Shown here in pieces: positions 10,310 to 31,290 of a DNA stretch of 64,000 bases; within the stretch, counting starts at the first letter, position 1, and each line of letters starts with the position of its first letter. Under the pieces are notes generated by a model. That model saw nothing but the letters and a program-made list of their open reading frames with translations, was not told where the DNA came from and did not search any database. Source of the DNA: Hoplostethus atlanticus (lineage: Eukaryota; Chordata; Actinopteri; Trachichthyiformes; Trachichthyidae); contig JAXDDX010000040.1 in NCBI GenBank assembly GCA_034670405.1, positions 958,501-1,022,500 of the forward strand. The letters run 5' to 3'. Both the position numbers and the translations under genes were made by a program.

Positions 10310-13300
10310 ATCAAAATAGTTTTTTTTAAATTTTATTTCTGTCAAAGGAAATCTGATACAAAAGGGAATACTGGGGTCCATTAATAATTCCACAAGTAGA
10401 AACCTCTCTCATTTACCCAGCGACAAAAATAAAGTCTCTAACAATGGCGGAGTAAAGGAAACACATTTAAAAGGTTATGTGATTGATTGTTAAGTAGCTG
10501 GATAAGCCCTAGTTTCCCTTAAAAGCACTTTGAACACACGTCTAAATCTGGGTTGGCATCAAGTCACTTCCACTGTTAAATCTTAAGATTGTAGTTCGAT
10601 ATTTGAAATTATTTGTCAGTCATCTGTCAACACATTGACCTTGTAGAAGCATCATCCTACTGAAAAAAAACCCCACCTTGATACAGATTTATACAGGATG
10701 TTATAGAGGCCGTATCAAAGGATCTCAAAGATGTTCACATTTTTTTTTTACACAGCGATATCTTTTGCAGTCGTATTAATTGAAAGTGATTTGATTCCAA
10801 CCCCGGTGTGGATACCTCCTACAATGAAGTTACAACAACCTGATCTCCTCAAAACTGAAACACCTCAAAAACACACCGATAACATTTCACTCACTCGTCG
10901 TGACCAGACACACATCCTGATTTGAGTATTAATAAAGTTTTTTTTTTCTCCTACTCCTCAATAAGGCACTGCATTTAGTCCTGCAGAAAGCAAAAACAGC
11001 CGTGAGACAGAGTTCATGACAAAATAAAACCTCACATTCAGCAAAGCAAACGATGTCGATTAGTTCAGCTGCTGTTCAATGTCAAACAGAAGGCCAAGAT
11101 GAGCAGAAACAATATTATTTGCGATGCATTTTCAGGATTATATGGGTTATAAAATAAGCCTAACATGTATGTGCCTCATGACACAGCTGTCTGTTGAAAG
11201 CCTTGTATCTCTCCAGTTGGATGACAGTGTATTTTTGGATTTAAACATCGGGTTTTCCAGAACTTTACCCATAAAAATAAATAATAAAGCAAACTTTGAA
11301 TTCCAGACTAAAACAAACTACAGTTACAAGGTTTTCACACAAACGCAGTGACAGCCAGAGGCACCTTAAGGCTAGATCATGATACATGTGCAACCTTACA
11401 TGAGCCATGTTGCCTGCAACGTGGAATCGGCTGGGAAAAACTGACGTGACACAGAAGACCACGGTGAAACAAAGAGATTTACTGAAGTCGGGTCAAAAGT
11501 CAGTCCAAGCGCCAAATGCGTTTAAAAGATATTTGTAAATAATTTAATCTCGAAAAAAAACAAAACTTGTCGGCAAAATTGGCCATTTTAAAGGTTGCAC
11601 TCGTATAATAGCGGATGATACATTTTCCATAATGGAAAAAAATCCATGGTAAAAATTAAACTACAAATAATGGGAATAGGGTCATTTACAAAATAAATAC
11701 TTCTGGTTAACTTTATACTGTTACATGGCAAGTTTATCACGCCATGATTTGCTTGGATCTTAGTATAGGAATGGGCCGCTTTTATATAATGTTAAATTCC
11801 CTCCCTGTCAGATTATGGCTGAATTTTTTTTTTGTACCTTTTTTTTTCTAATCAACACCCTTTTAAATAAATACAAAGTTCAACAATACAAAATGTCTCA
11901 CACACACACACACACACACAAACACAAAAAAACCCAATACCTGGGGGAATGAAAAAACATGTTAGCTTACATGGACTTATAAGAAAATGAAGATGCAGAC
12001 ATTTCAAACAGCTTGAAGCGGACAAGAGATGGGAGGTTATTGAGGTTGCAGGACAGTTTCTCATCTCACACGAGTACATGATGGGGGAGGGGGAAACATG
12101 GAAAAACCTCTTTGTTATTGCTTCTTATTTCAATCTATAACTGAACTGTGGTTTCTTAAGAAAAAAACAACCAAAGCACATGGTGACTTGAACATGGCGG
12201 CTGGTGGAAAAAAATGCGAGGCGGGATTGATCCTCTGTGGACGAGATAAGATATCGTAGGTAAACAGATCTACCTAACAGAAGTCATTGATTTAAGGCAT
12301 GAACATTAACTTCTGCACCTGACGTTTAAGTGCACACGCTTGAACAATAACAGGATGTCCGTTATGCAAACACGTCACTTTCCATTTAACCCATCCTGGA
12401 GCCGTCGCTGCTCTGCACTGGTTAGATGGGTCACAGCGAGCGGGCTGCTGTGCTTTTACTCATCCGCCGCAATATAAAAACACCGGAAGAAGAGCAATGG
12501 AGGGTTTATTGTATATTAGGATCACTTAGACCTTCTTATGTTCGGGGTGAGACCAATAAAACCCAAAACCTTAGCTCCGGGTCCCCACATGATAACAATA
12601 GTACGATGCCTTCAGGAGCCTTGGTCTTCATGGGTCAATGTCTCATTTGGACCCCTGGCTGAAAAAGTCGATAAAAGGAAAATCACTGCTGTCAAAGTGT
12701 TTTCTGAACTTGTGTTGAGCCACACCTGCAGTTTCACTCTCACACTTGTTTAAGCCTGTCTGCATCAAAATCGTCGATTAAAGACTCCATACACCTGAGA
12801 CTATGGCGAAACGCCAAGCTAACTAATAGAGAACGAGTTATTCAGTATTAGTTTGTACACGGTGGCATGACACCGGTAATCTATTACTCCCTGGTTTCCT
12901 GCACACCGATGAAAGGACCCCTTGACCTTTTCAATAGTAACTGATTATTCTCCTTCAAAATCCACACGCTTGGAGAAGTTTTGCACATTTGCCTAAAGTG
13001 GCTTGTTAGCATTAGCGTAGCTGTCTCCAAGCACGCAAAAGGACAAATGTGGAAAGTCTCATCCTCTCAATGTGAAAAGTCTCATGAAGAAAAATAACCA
13101 CCATTAGAAATATCAAGGTATTATTTGTTTATCAGTTACCCAAAAGCACCTTAGTCCCCAAGTTGTGCCAGCAAATTGATCTACTTCCACTAAATGGTTT
13201 CCACTCATCTTGCCCCATTGGCTTTTAATGGAGCACTTCTGATGGTTGCTGGGTATGGAGGGCTGAAAGAGGGTCAGATGGACCAATCCTCCACTATACA

Positions 13301-14085
13301 TACTCTTCAATGTCATTGATGTCAGTTATTGAGGTGTACAATATTACAATTAAATAGCAAGTTTAGTGCATCTACTAGTAATGTTTTTTTAGACATACAA
13401 CTCATTTGTAATTACATTTTTTTCTGGCTTTTCCTCTGTTTTTGTCTTCCTGATCCTTAAAGCCGCACCATCGTTTCAAGATGCTTTTGGAGACTCCCAG
13501 CCCTCCGACTGGTTTCACAGAAGCAGCTTAAGCCCAGCTCTGGACAGAAAGGTTTAGTTCAGGACTGAGTGCGTCTGTGAAACCAGCCCTATACGAGTGG
13601 ATAATCTGCGTGAAGGAAACCAGCCCTGTGAGTCTTAAATCCATACCCCACACACGGACACACACCTGCACAATCCACTCGGATTAAAACACGAACAAAA
13701 ACGAAACCTCGCTCGGTACAAAATATCAAAAAACATCATCATCATCATTCATATAAATAAATTAAATAGCTATACTAAAGCTAAACTCTTTTACTAAAAT
13801 TGCTTAAATGGCCGAAGAGAAGTGCTAGTCCTCTGCTGTACAATACTCTGCTAGTACTCTGCTGTTTGGATTTGGGGAATCGAGAGAAATTATTAAATGG
13901 TTCTCAAAACGTTTTCCCACACCCCACAATTTGAAACCCAACATCAAGGTGCATGACCAAGTAAAATATCATTTTCCAGGGAACAGGGGGAAAGGGCCTC
14001 AATTTTGAGGAGGCGAGGCAGAAGGGATTCACCCACATGGTCCTTTCCTCCTCCTCCTCCTCCTCCTCCTCCTCCTCCTCCTCAC
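10310..14085 (-). other. e2f1: probable e2f1 3' UTR and flank
   Basis: No coding exon is seen on either strand across 3.8 kb immediately downstream of the e2f1 stop. On the gene strand an AATAAA lies at 10332-10337, which would allow a 3' UTR of about 3.7 kb; nearer signals could also be used. It contains a (CA)n tract at 11898-11919 and few dispersed repeats. The true 3' end cannot be fixed from sequence alone. Confidence 0.4.
14046..14083. repeat. (CCT)n trinucleotide repeat at the e2f1 stop
   Basis: About 12 CCT units, reading (GGA)n in the e2f1 transcript, beginning two bases after the TAG stop codon at 14086-14088. Confidence 0.95.
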
Positions 14086-17000
14086 CTAACTCTCCTCCAA
14101 AACCTTCGATAGGTCGCCAAAGTCACAATCGAACAGTTCGCTGATGCCCTCGTGGTCCTCCAATCCAAAGTGGTAGTCGTGACTGTGGGGCGGGGACAGG
14201 TTGATGAAACCGTCCAATGGGAGGGAGAGGCACTCTCCATTCAGGAAGTCGGCGGAGGAGAGGGGTGAGAGGTCGAAGTCGGGCATCTCTCCGAGGTTGG
14301 AGAACGGGTCGCCTCCCAGGAACGATTCTGTTGGAGAGAGTTAGAAAGATAAACGCTGTCTGCCACCATCACAGAGGAAAACAGATCACAGAGCAGTAAG
14401 ACGTGAGGAGCACCGCATGATTGAAAGGATCACAATGCCGTTTTGCTCAATAGCGTTCAACCGATTTGGGTTTTTGAAGGCTTATTCCCAATATTTTTGG
14501 ATTGAAGCTGCCTGATAGACGGTATTCAATATTTGATTTTTTTTGCCATTTTCATGTCAAAAAAAGGATTCCGTTTTTTCCCTAATAAAAGCCCAAAAGC
14601 GTTTCCGTAGCGGTGAGTCCTCAATTTTGTCCTCAGCGTGTGTTGTTGTTTCGCCACGGCATGAGGAAATTATCATGGGAGAAATATGCCTGAGCAACGC
14701 CAAGCAGACTAATGTAGACCAATGTATAGCTGACTACTGTACAGCCTGACAACTTCCCTGTGGAGTCAGTGAGATAGTAAGATCACAAACAAGCGTGACC
14801 TGCGTTGAATATGAGGTGACTAGGTAGGCTACTTGTAATCCTGTGAAATGCAAAAAAACTCAAAACAAAATGAGGATCTCACAGGATTACCGATTAAAAC
14901 TGAATTCCCTGAATGTTTTTATCAGGTTATTCTAAGACTCGTGGACTCGTTCACTGACGGCTTACCTGTCTCGCCGCCTAGCGTCAGAGACGAAGGGTCC
15001 TGCTGGGAGGCTGCTGTCGCTGTCGACGACGTGGACGCCGGCGACGATAACCTCACTTCCGGGGTGAGCGTGGGGGTTCTGGGATGTGATTGGTCGGTGG
15101 GTGGGGCGAGGGTGGGGTCAGTGTTGGGTTTAGAGGGACTGATTCCTGTCACGGGGCTGCAGACGCCGGAGCTGTCCTCCGGGCAGAGGAAGACGTCGAT
15201 CGGACCCCGCGTGCTCTTCAGTGATACCTGGTAACCCTGGGACACGCAGACACACGTATGTCGCCAAGTAATTACAACTAAAAACCTCATTACAATTAAA
15301 AAAGTTATTAAAGTAACTAAGCCCTGTACCTCGCTGGGTTCAGAGACCTGCATCTGGGTCTCTGGTGGAGCTCTGATCACCATGACCAACTGGTCTGGGG
15401 AGTCAAATGACGTCCTCAAGTCCTGGCAGCGCACGTAGCCCAGCGTGGCGACAGGGATTAAGGAATATAAGAACGCGTCGTTTTCGTCTTTATCAGTAAT
15501 TGCACCTTTGCACCCTAAAACCCCTTTATAATATCTCAACTCATCTGATCTAGGAATGACATGATGCCAGACACTGCTCTGTTTGATGGTCATGTCTGGT
15601 CCATGTCTGGTCCAGATCATTCTTCCAGTAATGACAACAGCCTTAACTGCATAACACAGTTTTTATGACACCTTTCAAAAGTTCTTCTATGTGCTACAAT
15701 GATTTGGAGGAGTTGGTGCTATGAAGTGTGATTGGCATGTCAATAGTTAGATGTGCAAGCTCACGACAGGCACAAAGAGGATTTATTTTTTGACCAGCGC
15801 TATCAGACACACTTTCCACTTATTGAGCACTGTCAGTAATGTGGTCATTTTGGTGATATAGTGCACAAACCTTTAGTGAACATGGATCATTATAACGTGC
15901 TAGTTGTGTTACCATGTGTGGACTTGCCAGAGCTAGGGACCCCTTTTGGGTCTCGGACCTTTGTTCGTGAAACCAGACGCGGACCAAAAGGATATTTCTT
16001 GTTCTGGGGGTCCTCGGTGAGCAGCCGGAGCTGCAGGTTGCATTTGGAGATGAGCTCGTCCAGCTGCTCCTCCGCCTCCGTCAGGTCACACACCTCCCTC
16101 TGCAGCTCCTTGTGGCGAGCGACCGACGCCCCGTCGATACGATTACCACTACAAGGGTAAGATGGTGCAGAAACGTGAAAGTTATTTTGTCCCTTTAACT
16201 GGTCAGATCAGAGGCGTTGTTGGATACAACAGCTACTTACAACAGGGAACTTCCCACCCAACATATTTTCCATTCATTTCCTCTTTTGCCTTTTTGCACA
16301 ACCTCCATCGGTTCTGTAATTTTTCATCTTTTTCATTTATATATTAAGTTTAAATACCCCCGTTTGCTATATTATTATTATTATATTATATTATTATTAT
16401 ATATTATATTATTATTATCTATTTCTGGTGCTGTATCCAGTTACTATGTCCTGCTGCAACGACTCACAGGGAAGTTTCATCTCACGGTTAACAGGAGGGT
16501 ATTAGAGTTAAGACAATGGGCATGATCCATGTTTTACAGCAGGTAAAACCCTTCTGATACTCACAGCCATTGGATGTTGTTCTTCGACTTCTTGGAGATG
16601 AGCTGGATTCCCTCCAGGACGTTGGTAATGTCATAGATTCGTCTCTTCTGGACGTCCAGGACCTGCGAGGCCCAGTTCAGATCCACCACGCCGTCGGACG
16701 ACTGGGACAGCAGGTGCAGGAAGCGCTTGGTGGTCAGGTTCAGGGAAGTGTCGTATCGAGACTTCTCTGTCGTTGTTCGGGGGACTGGAAGGGGGGAGAT
16801 GGAAAAGGGATAGTGGTTTAAAGTTTGGTCTTAAAGATGCACTAGAGGCGTCCCGGTACCATGTACCCGCGATGCCCTGGGTTCGAATCTGGCCTGTGAC
16901 CTCAGTTGCGTGTCATCCTGCGACAGAGCATCCCACCCCCACCAACTGGAATGCTGTATCTTTGTCCTATTTCCCCAAATTAAATTCTGGTGTCGGGTAT

Positions 17001-18026
17001 ATGCACTTCTCCGCCCACAGGAAGTGACAAAAATCAAAACTTAGGAACTATCTCCTGAACAGCAGTGAGTCAGCTGGACTCAACAACGTTAGATCTGTTG
17101 CCTCTGTCTAAACATGAGTTTACTGTTTACTGTCACCTTCTGGGTGTTGAGGTTCACATTTTTCAACCAGGTTAGCTCTCGCTGCCATTTGGAGCTACCA
17201 ACTTTAGGTTTTGGCTTAAATAAGAGACCCAGGATCAGGTCAAACAAAACAACAACAGTTAGGCAGGTTAAGGGATGTGTTGTGAGTTCTTCATCGAGGC
17301 ACGACAAGGAAGTGATGCCCTATTTGAACTGGGTTAGTTTCACCAGGGAAGGTCCTGTAGTGGAATTTCTATATGGTTTGAGTGTAAATCTAGATGACCA
17401 TTCATGTGAGGTAAAGGATTTCTGTGATTTTTCTCAAAATACTGCTCGCAGCTCGGATATAATACAATATGATGTATAACTCCCTTATTGGTTCCAACCG
17501 CCAAAATGTAACGGAGATGTAAACTTTACCTGGATTGCTACTATCAGGTGACCTCTGACTGTAGGTAATTTGTTTCAGATTTTCTTTACTTTCTGGACTT
17601 TAGACATTAAATAAGAGGCCGGGCCAACAGGTCCAGAAAACTATTTGTTGATCAATCAGGTTCACGGATCGACATGTTGCAACTTCTCTACTGATGCTTG
17701 GGGGAAGCGGGGGGGGGGGGGGAGCTAGCAGATTTAATTTTCCACTTTCATTTTCATGTTCGACACTGTGTTTTCATATTTACTGTACACTGTTTTTTTC
17801 CATTTGCTTCACTTGTATTCAAACTCATGCTTGAAACTGCATACTTGCAAAGCACTTTTCCAATACCCATTCTTCTAATGCCCTTACAGTTGTAAATGCA
17901 TTATACTCTCTACTATGTACTTATCCTGCAAGTGATATAACACAGAGTAGTGTTCATGTGTAGAGTAATGTGCAGTGAAAGTAGAGAATAACTCAATTGT
18001 GTGAAAGGAAAAAGCAGAATAGGTTC

Positions 18027-18095
<69 letters not shown>

Positions 18096-18514
18096 CTCTG
18101 GGTGGGGCAGGTGTGGAGGGTGGTGCTTCGCCGAGGAATGGAGGTTGGGTGGTGCTAACATACTGGTGGTCACTGTCCAGGTCCAACTTCCTCTTCACCT
18201 GGAGAAAGAGAAAGAGAAAGAGATACGGAGAGCAAATTAGGATTTAAGAAGAACAAACAACCTAACCTTACCTTAAGGAACAACCCCGAGGGAACAATTA
18301 CAATCATGTACTAACCATGTATGAAGCCCCTAGTACCGCAGTTTTTAGTATTTAGTTGTTAGGCCTTTGTATTTTGTACCTTGCCTTTGTATTTTGTACA
18401 AATACTGTGATACTGTTATGCTGCTGCAACCCCAGAATTCCCCCCGGGGATCAATAAAGTATCGATCTATCTATCCATCTATCTATCTAAACACAATAAG
18501 GAGGGAGGGAAGGA

Positions 18515-18550
<36 letters not shown>

Positions 18551-19031
18551 AAACTTCCTGGGTATGGAAAGCAAGACCAATGCCTTACAGCAACAGGTGG
18601 TTGGACATGTATTGCTCTATTGTGCAGATACAAGCACGTACATATACAACATAATTGCACAGGACAGCTTTTTTTTCAGTTAACCACCCGCTTACTTACT
18701 CTTTCACTTTCTCTTATACAACCCCCACCTTCCCTTATTTCCCTTCTTCCCCCATCTCTATCCTCTCCCTTCCTCTCACCGGAGGTCTTCCCAGAGCCGG
18801 CCGTCTCTTGTCCTGGATCCCCACATCGACAGGCCCCTGTGGGGTGGCAAACAGCAGGATCTCCCCTGTGCTGGTGGGGGCCACGGCCGTGTGGAGCCCC
18901 ACATTGCCGGGGCTGGAGATGATCACTATCTGGTGGTCCTCGCTCAGGTCGATACTCCCGGCATTCAGCAGTGTCTCGAAGTCGGCCAACAGATCCTCCG
19001 ACGTCTGGCCCGTTATCAGAGTCTCTGACAT
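14086..19031 (-). CDS. e2f1: transcription factor E2F1
   Basis: Cell-cycle transcription factor that binds DNA with a DP partner, drives S-phase genes and is restrained by RB. Exons: 19031-18780 (start ATG at 19031), 18198-18096, 16784-16565, 16148-15996, 15444-15330, 15236-14966, 14327-14086 (stop TAG). All phases agree and give 451 aa (human 437). Exon 1 has [10 protein letters not shown]. Residues about 83-95 carry the cyclin-A-binding-type [13 protein letters not shown]. The winged-helix domain is at about 124-192, with [16 protein letters not shown]. The leucine-zipper/marked-box dimerisation region follows ([38 protein letters not shown]). The RB-binding transactivation end shows [11 protein letters not shown] and LFDCDFGD. 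The family is certain, and E2F1 rather than E2F2/3 follows from the C terminus. Intron 4 is U12-type. No frame break was seen. Confidence 0.96.
15445..15995 (-). other. e2f1: U12-type AT-AC intron of e2f1 (intron 4)
   Basis: Exon 4 ends at 15996 and exon 5 starts at 15444, joining NKK to [10 protein letters not shown] in frame. There is no AG at the 3' boundary. The intron starts ATATCCTTTT (15995 downward), the minor-spliceosome 5' consensus. It has TTCCTTAAT at 15465-15457, the U12 branch-site consensus, 12-13 bases before the 3' end, and it ends in AC at 15446-15445. E2F-family genes are known to carry U12 introns. Confidence 0.93.
16845..16990 (+). repeat. tRNA-derived SINE-like fragment
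   Basis: In e2f1 intron 2. It contains GGTTCGAATC (16879-16888), the tRNA-type B box, followed by TGGCCTGTGACCTCAGTTGC and a TGTCATCCTGC block as in common fish SINEs. It has no complete tRNA fold or anticodon arm, so it is not called as a tRNA gene. Confidence 0.5.
17709..17722. repeat. poly-G run (14 G)
   Basis: Homopolymer in e2f1 intron 2; its length is likely unreliable in any assembly. Confidence 0.9.
18030..18094. repeat. (GT)n microsatellite at the e2f1 exon 2 donor
   Basis: About 32 GT units. On the gene strand this is a (CA)n tract that starts within the splice donor itself: exon 2 ends at 18096 and the intron reads GTACACAC onward. Confidence 0.95.
18395..18490 (+). repeat. LINE-like 3' tail with (ATCT)n
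   Basis: In e2f1 intron 1. GCTGCTGCAACC, a CCCCGGGGATCAATAAAGTAT block and then CTAT/ATCT tandem units form the standard 3' end of a common fish retroposon. A second copy is at 39150-39222. Confidence 0.6.
18512..18551. repeat. (GAAA)n microsatellite
   Basis: About nine to ten GAAA units in e2f1 intron 1. Confidence 0.95.
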
Positions 19032-20160
19032 TGCAGAGTCACACAGAGCACCCCTTCACTTGAGTTAGGGGGGGTTAGTGGGGGGAGGGTCACAAACTGA
19101 GGTGCTGTAGTCTGATCGAGTATCAACACCAGCTTGCATCTGATGTGCTCAGTAAACGTGAGGAGCAATGATGAAACCTGGAAGTTTGCCTGCAGTTGTT
19201 CATGGGCAGGTTGAACATTTCTAAGTAGTTTCCGCCCTTTGTTTACAAACGGGCTACAACATCAACACGTCAAGAAACAATGACGTAACTTTAACATAAG
19301 TAATTCCTTATTGGCAAGCTGGGTGCTAAAGACACATTCAGGCTGACAGCAAGAGAGGCCGTTCGGCAAAACAGGAAATTTGGCAGCTAGAAAAATATGG
19401 CTAAAAGCATAACAACACACCACTCGAGGCTAAGGCGATGATATGATATCAAACAAAGAGTAGCGAATAGCCCGATGCTACAATTAACGCTAGAGATTAG
19501 CCAACTAGCAAGGGAGCTAATAGCTAATCTTTTGTTTTCATCTTTTCTGTCAGTACAGTAATGCGGCGAGGCCTGGCCACACTGCCTGCAACACAGCTAC
19601 CAACCCTGCTAACTAGCTAGCTCAGGGACAACTAAGACTGATTCAAGTTAGCAAATAACCTGCACAGCCGGCAAACTAGCTACTTACTGCTATAAAACGA
19701 TATAATATCTCTTCAAAATGAAGACGGGGGAGATAATTGAATGGTTATTAAAACTTTATAACACCTGTCCAAGAGTAAGCTAAAGAAATAAAATATCATC
19801 TACTATCCAAACAGCATCACCATCACGCGACAGCATCTTTGAGGGTATATATTTAAAAGCGACAGTTAGTGCAGGGGTGTAAATACATAAATCGTTTAAT
19901 ATGAAAATATAGGGCAGTTAGCATGCTAGCTAGGTTATTAGCCGCAGTCCATAAACCCCCTCGTTTTGCTGGGGCACGCAGGAAGCAGTCCGACAAAACT
20001 GGAAATATAAGGTAAATAAAGCCGTGAAATACAAACGCATCCTTTAAAACAGTTACAGGTCCTTTCGCTGGGTATACCGGTCGTACTCCGTTAATAAAAG
20101 CACTGCCTCGACCCCCGTTATCGGCTGTTATTGTTATTGTCCCAGCTGATCTACATCTAA
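19032..20160 (-). other. e2f1: probable e2f1 5' UTR region
   Basis: Between the e2f1 start codon and its candidate promoter. On the gene strand a C-rich tract ending CCTAACTCAAG lies about 23 bases before the ATG and could be an acceptor. A GTAAGT donor-like site is near 19686. The 5' UTR may therefore be spliced. The open frame at 19853-20164 shows no family similarity that I recognise. Confidence 0.35.
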
Positions 20161-20176
20161 ACAAGGCTTGGGGGTT

Positions 20177-20287
20177 TTTCGCGCGAAATCTTTTTTACCG
20201 CGAAACCGGCATGTGCGCCACTGCGGAGGTTCCCATTGGTCGAGAAGCGGCGTCTTCCGGAGGGCGTGATTCGCCGCCTCTGATTGG
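20177..20287 (-). promoter_or_regulatory. e2f1: candidate e2f1 promoter: two E2F-like sites and two CCAAT boxes
   Basis: A perfect 12-bp palindrome TTTCGCGCGAAA is at 20177-20188. A second E2F-like site, CCGCGAAA, is at 20198-20205. Gene-strand CCAAT boxes are at 20235-20239 and 20283-20287. The order (CCAAT, CCAAT, E2F, E2F, transcript) resembles the autoregulated human E2F1 promoter. The function is inferred; a start site just left of 20177 is likely but not proven. Confidence 0.65.
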
Positions 20288-20925
20288 TCCGCAGAGCTGT
20301 CTGTAGTTCTACCGAGGGAATGTTAATCGATGTGATGCTCCATTCATGACTGATGGTAAAAACAGTCACACCGGTTAAAAGCAACGAGATGGGCGTTTGA
20401 CCTTGTCTGAAGCCTTCCAGAAACCATGATTTATTTTTTCCATACTTTGGTTGCTCTTTATCAGCTTTTTCCACATTTAGCACACATGCCTTTCATTGGA
20501 GTTTGTTTTACAGCAAACCAAACATTACGATGTCAACCACAAATAAAGTGCAACTAGCTGTGCAACTAGTTGTGTCACAAAATTATTTGCATGATGAAAA
20601 TCATTCCTCATTCCCCACTTGACTGCAGGTATATGATTATAAGAATTATTCAGGTATAAGAAACAGATTTTGTGATCAAACATCATAAACATTAACTCAA
20701 ATGTATCACTAACTAAGTACATGTGTGTCTTACGTGTGAAAATCCGATCAGGAAAAACCGAAGTCTATATAAAGCATCAATCACAGTGTCTTGCCGGCTT
20801 CAAACAAATTGGTTTTAACTGTCAATTCGTAAATATGTTTTTTCCCAGGGTAGGTGAACGCAGCATCCGTTCAACATCCAGCCCCTGTTAATCGAGCGCC
20901 TATCCAGCAGTAGAGGAACTACAAG

Positions 20926-30240
<9,315 letters not shown>

Positions 30241-31290
30241 CACACCAAGTTATCCATCGGTAGGAGCAGCCAAACCTGTCTGGGACATGAGCCAACTATT
30301 TGTTTTAAATTAAAACGTTGACATTATATAGTTGTTTACTTTCTCTGTGAATCTGCGGTGATGTTTCTGAACCTGTCTTATCTCGGTGTAGCCAACGGGA
30401 AACCAGTCAGCCTGAGTTCTACGTTCCTCGTGCGACCAAATTGAAGCCAGAGTTGTTAATTTCAAAACGTTGTCTCGGTCGTCGTGTCGTGTTCATGTTG
30501 ACGTCTCCGCTCGCCTTGAGATAGGGAGGGAAGGTCGCCCCCTAGTGGTAGGCGTTCCTAACACTGAGAGAAATGAATGACATTCTCAGACGTTTTTAGA
30601 AAAAATATATCTCGGGCTACATTGCCAAGTTAACAAAACTGTGTTTATGACATGCACGGGGTTAACTTTATTGATTCTGGTGATCAGTTTATTTTCATCT
30701 GCAATTGGAATTATTACAAGGTTTTTTGTACGTGTCACGTGTGACGTATCTCCCGCTTCACCGACTCCGATGTGGCTTTTTTTATTATTGTTTTTTGAAA
30801 GTACCCTCTATGATTTTACATGCTCTCCGATAGGAACGCAACTGCTAGGGGCGTAGGTTTTCACTTTCCCTCCCTATGTGGTCAGCATCACCGGGTCCAG
30901 ACGTGATTGGATGAGTACAAATGACATTGAAATGACGTCCCAATAGTGTAAACTTTACTATGCTGCTGCTAAAACTTACTGCAGTTTTACTACGGCTACA
31001 ATGAACGGAACGAGCAAAGTCAGCCGGTCTACCAACACGAGGGTGGAGCAGGTGCATTGTGGGCATTAGTTTCCATATTGATCTTTGCACAGAACTTAAA
31101 TGGTTTATTCCATTTTAGGGGTCAATCAATTATCTTGTTTAAATTATTAAATCAAAAAGTGTTTTGTTGGTGTAAAATGGGTTTCCTGTAATGTTAAATG
31201 GGAGCAATGTATTTTAAAAATAGGTTCACACTGGAAGCGCCATGGTAACTAATAATCCCTCAATAAAGTTTGATTGAAACCCCGATCCAT
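30241..31290 (+). other. znf341: znf341 3' UTR (probable)
   Basis: Non-coding. AATAAA at 31262-31267 on the plus strand is the best polyadenylation signal after the stop and gives a UTR of about 1 kb. No repeats or frames of note. Confidence 0.55.

Noticed and set aside
14922-15620. 232-codon minus-strand frame taken as one exon
   Set aside because: It fuses e2f1 exons 5 and 6 through their intron and reads into the U12 intron; only 15330-15444 and 14966-15236 are exonic.
16845-16990. tRNA gene at the GGTTCGAATC box
   Set aside because: Only the B-box region fits; no acceptor stem or anticodon loop could be formed, so it is called a SINE fragment.
19853-20164. 103-codon minus-strand frame upstream of e2f1
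   Set aside because: Lies in the likely 5' UTR, with no similarity to E2F1 N termini; the ATG at 19031 starts the conserved protein.
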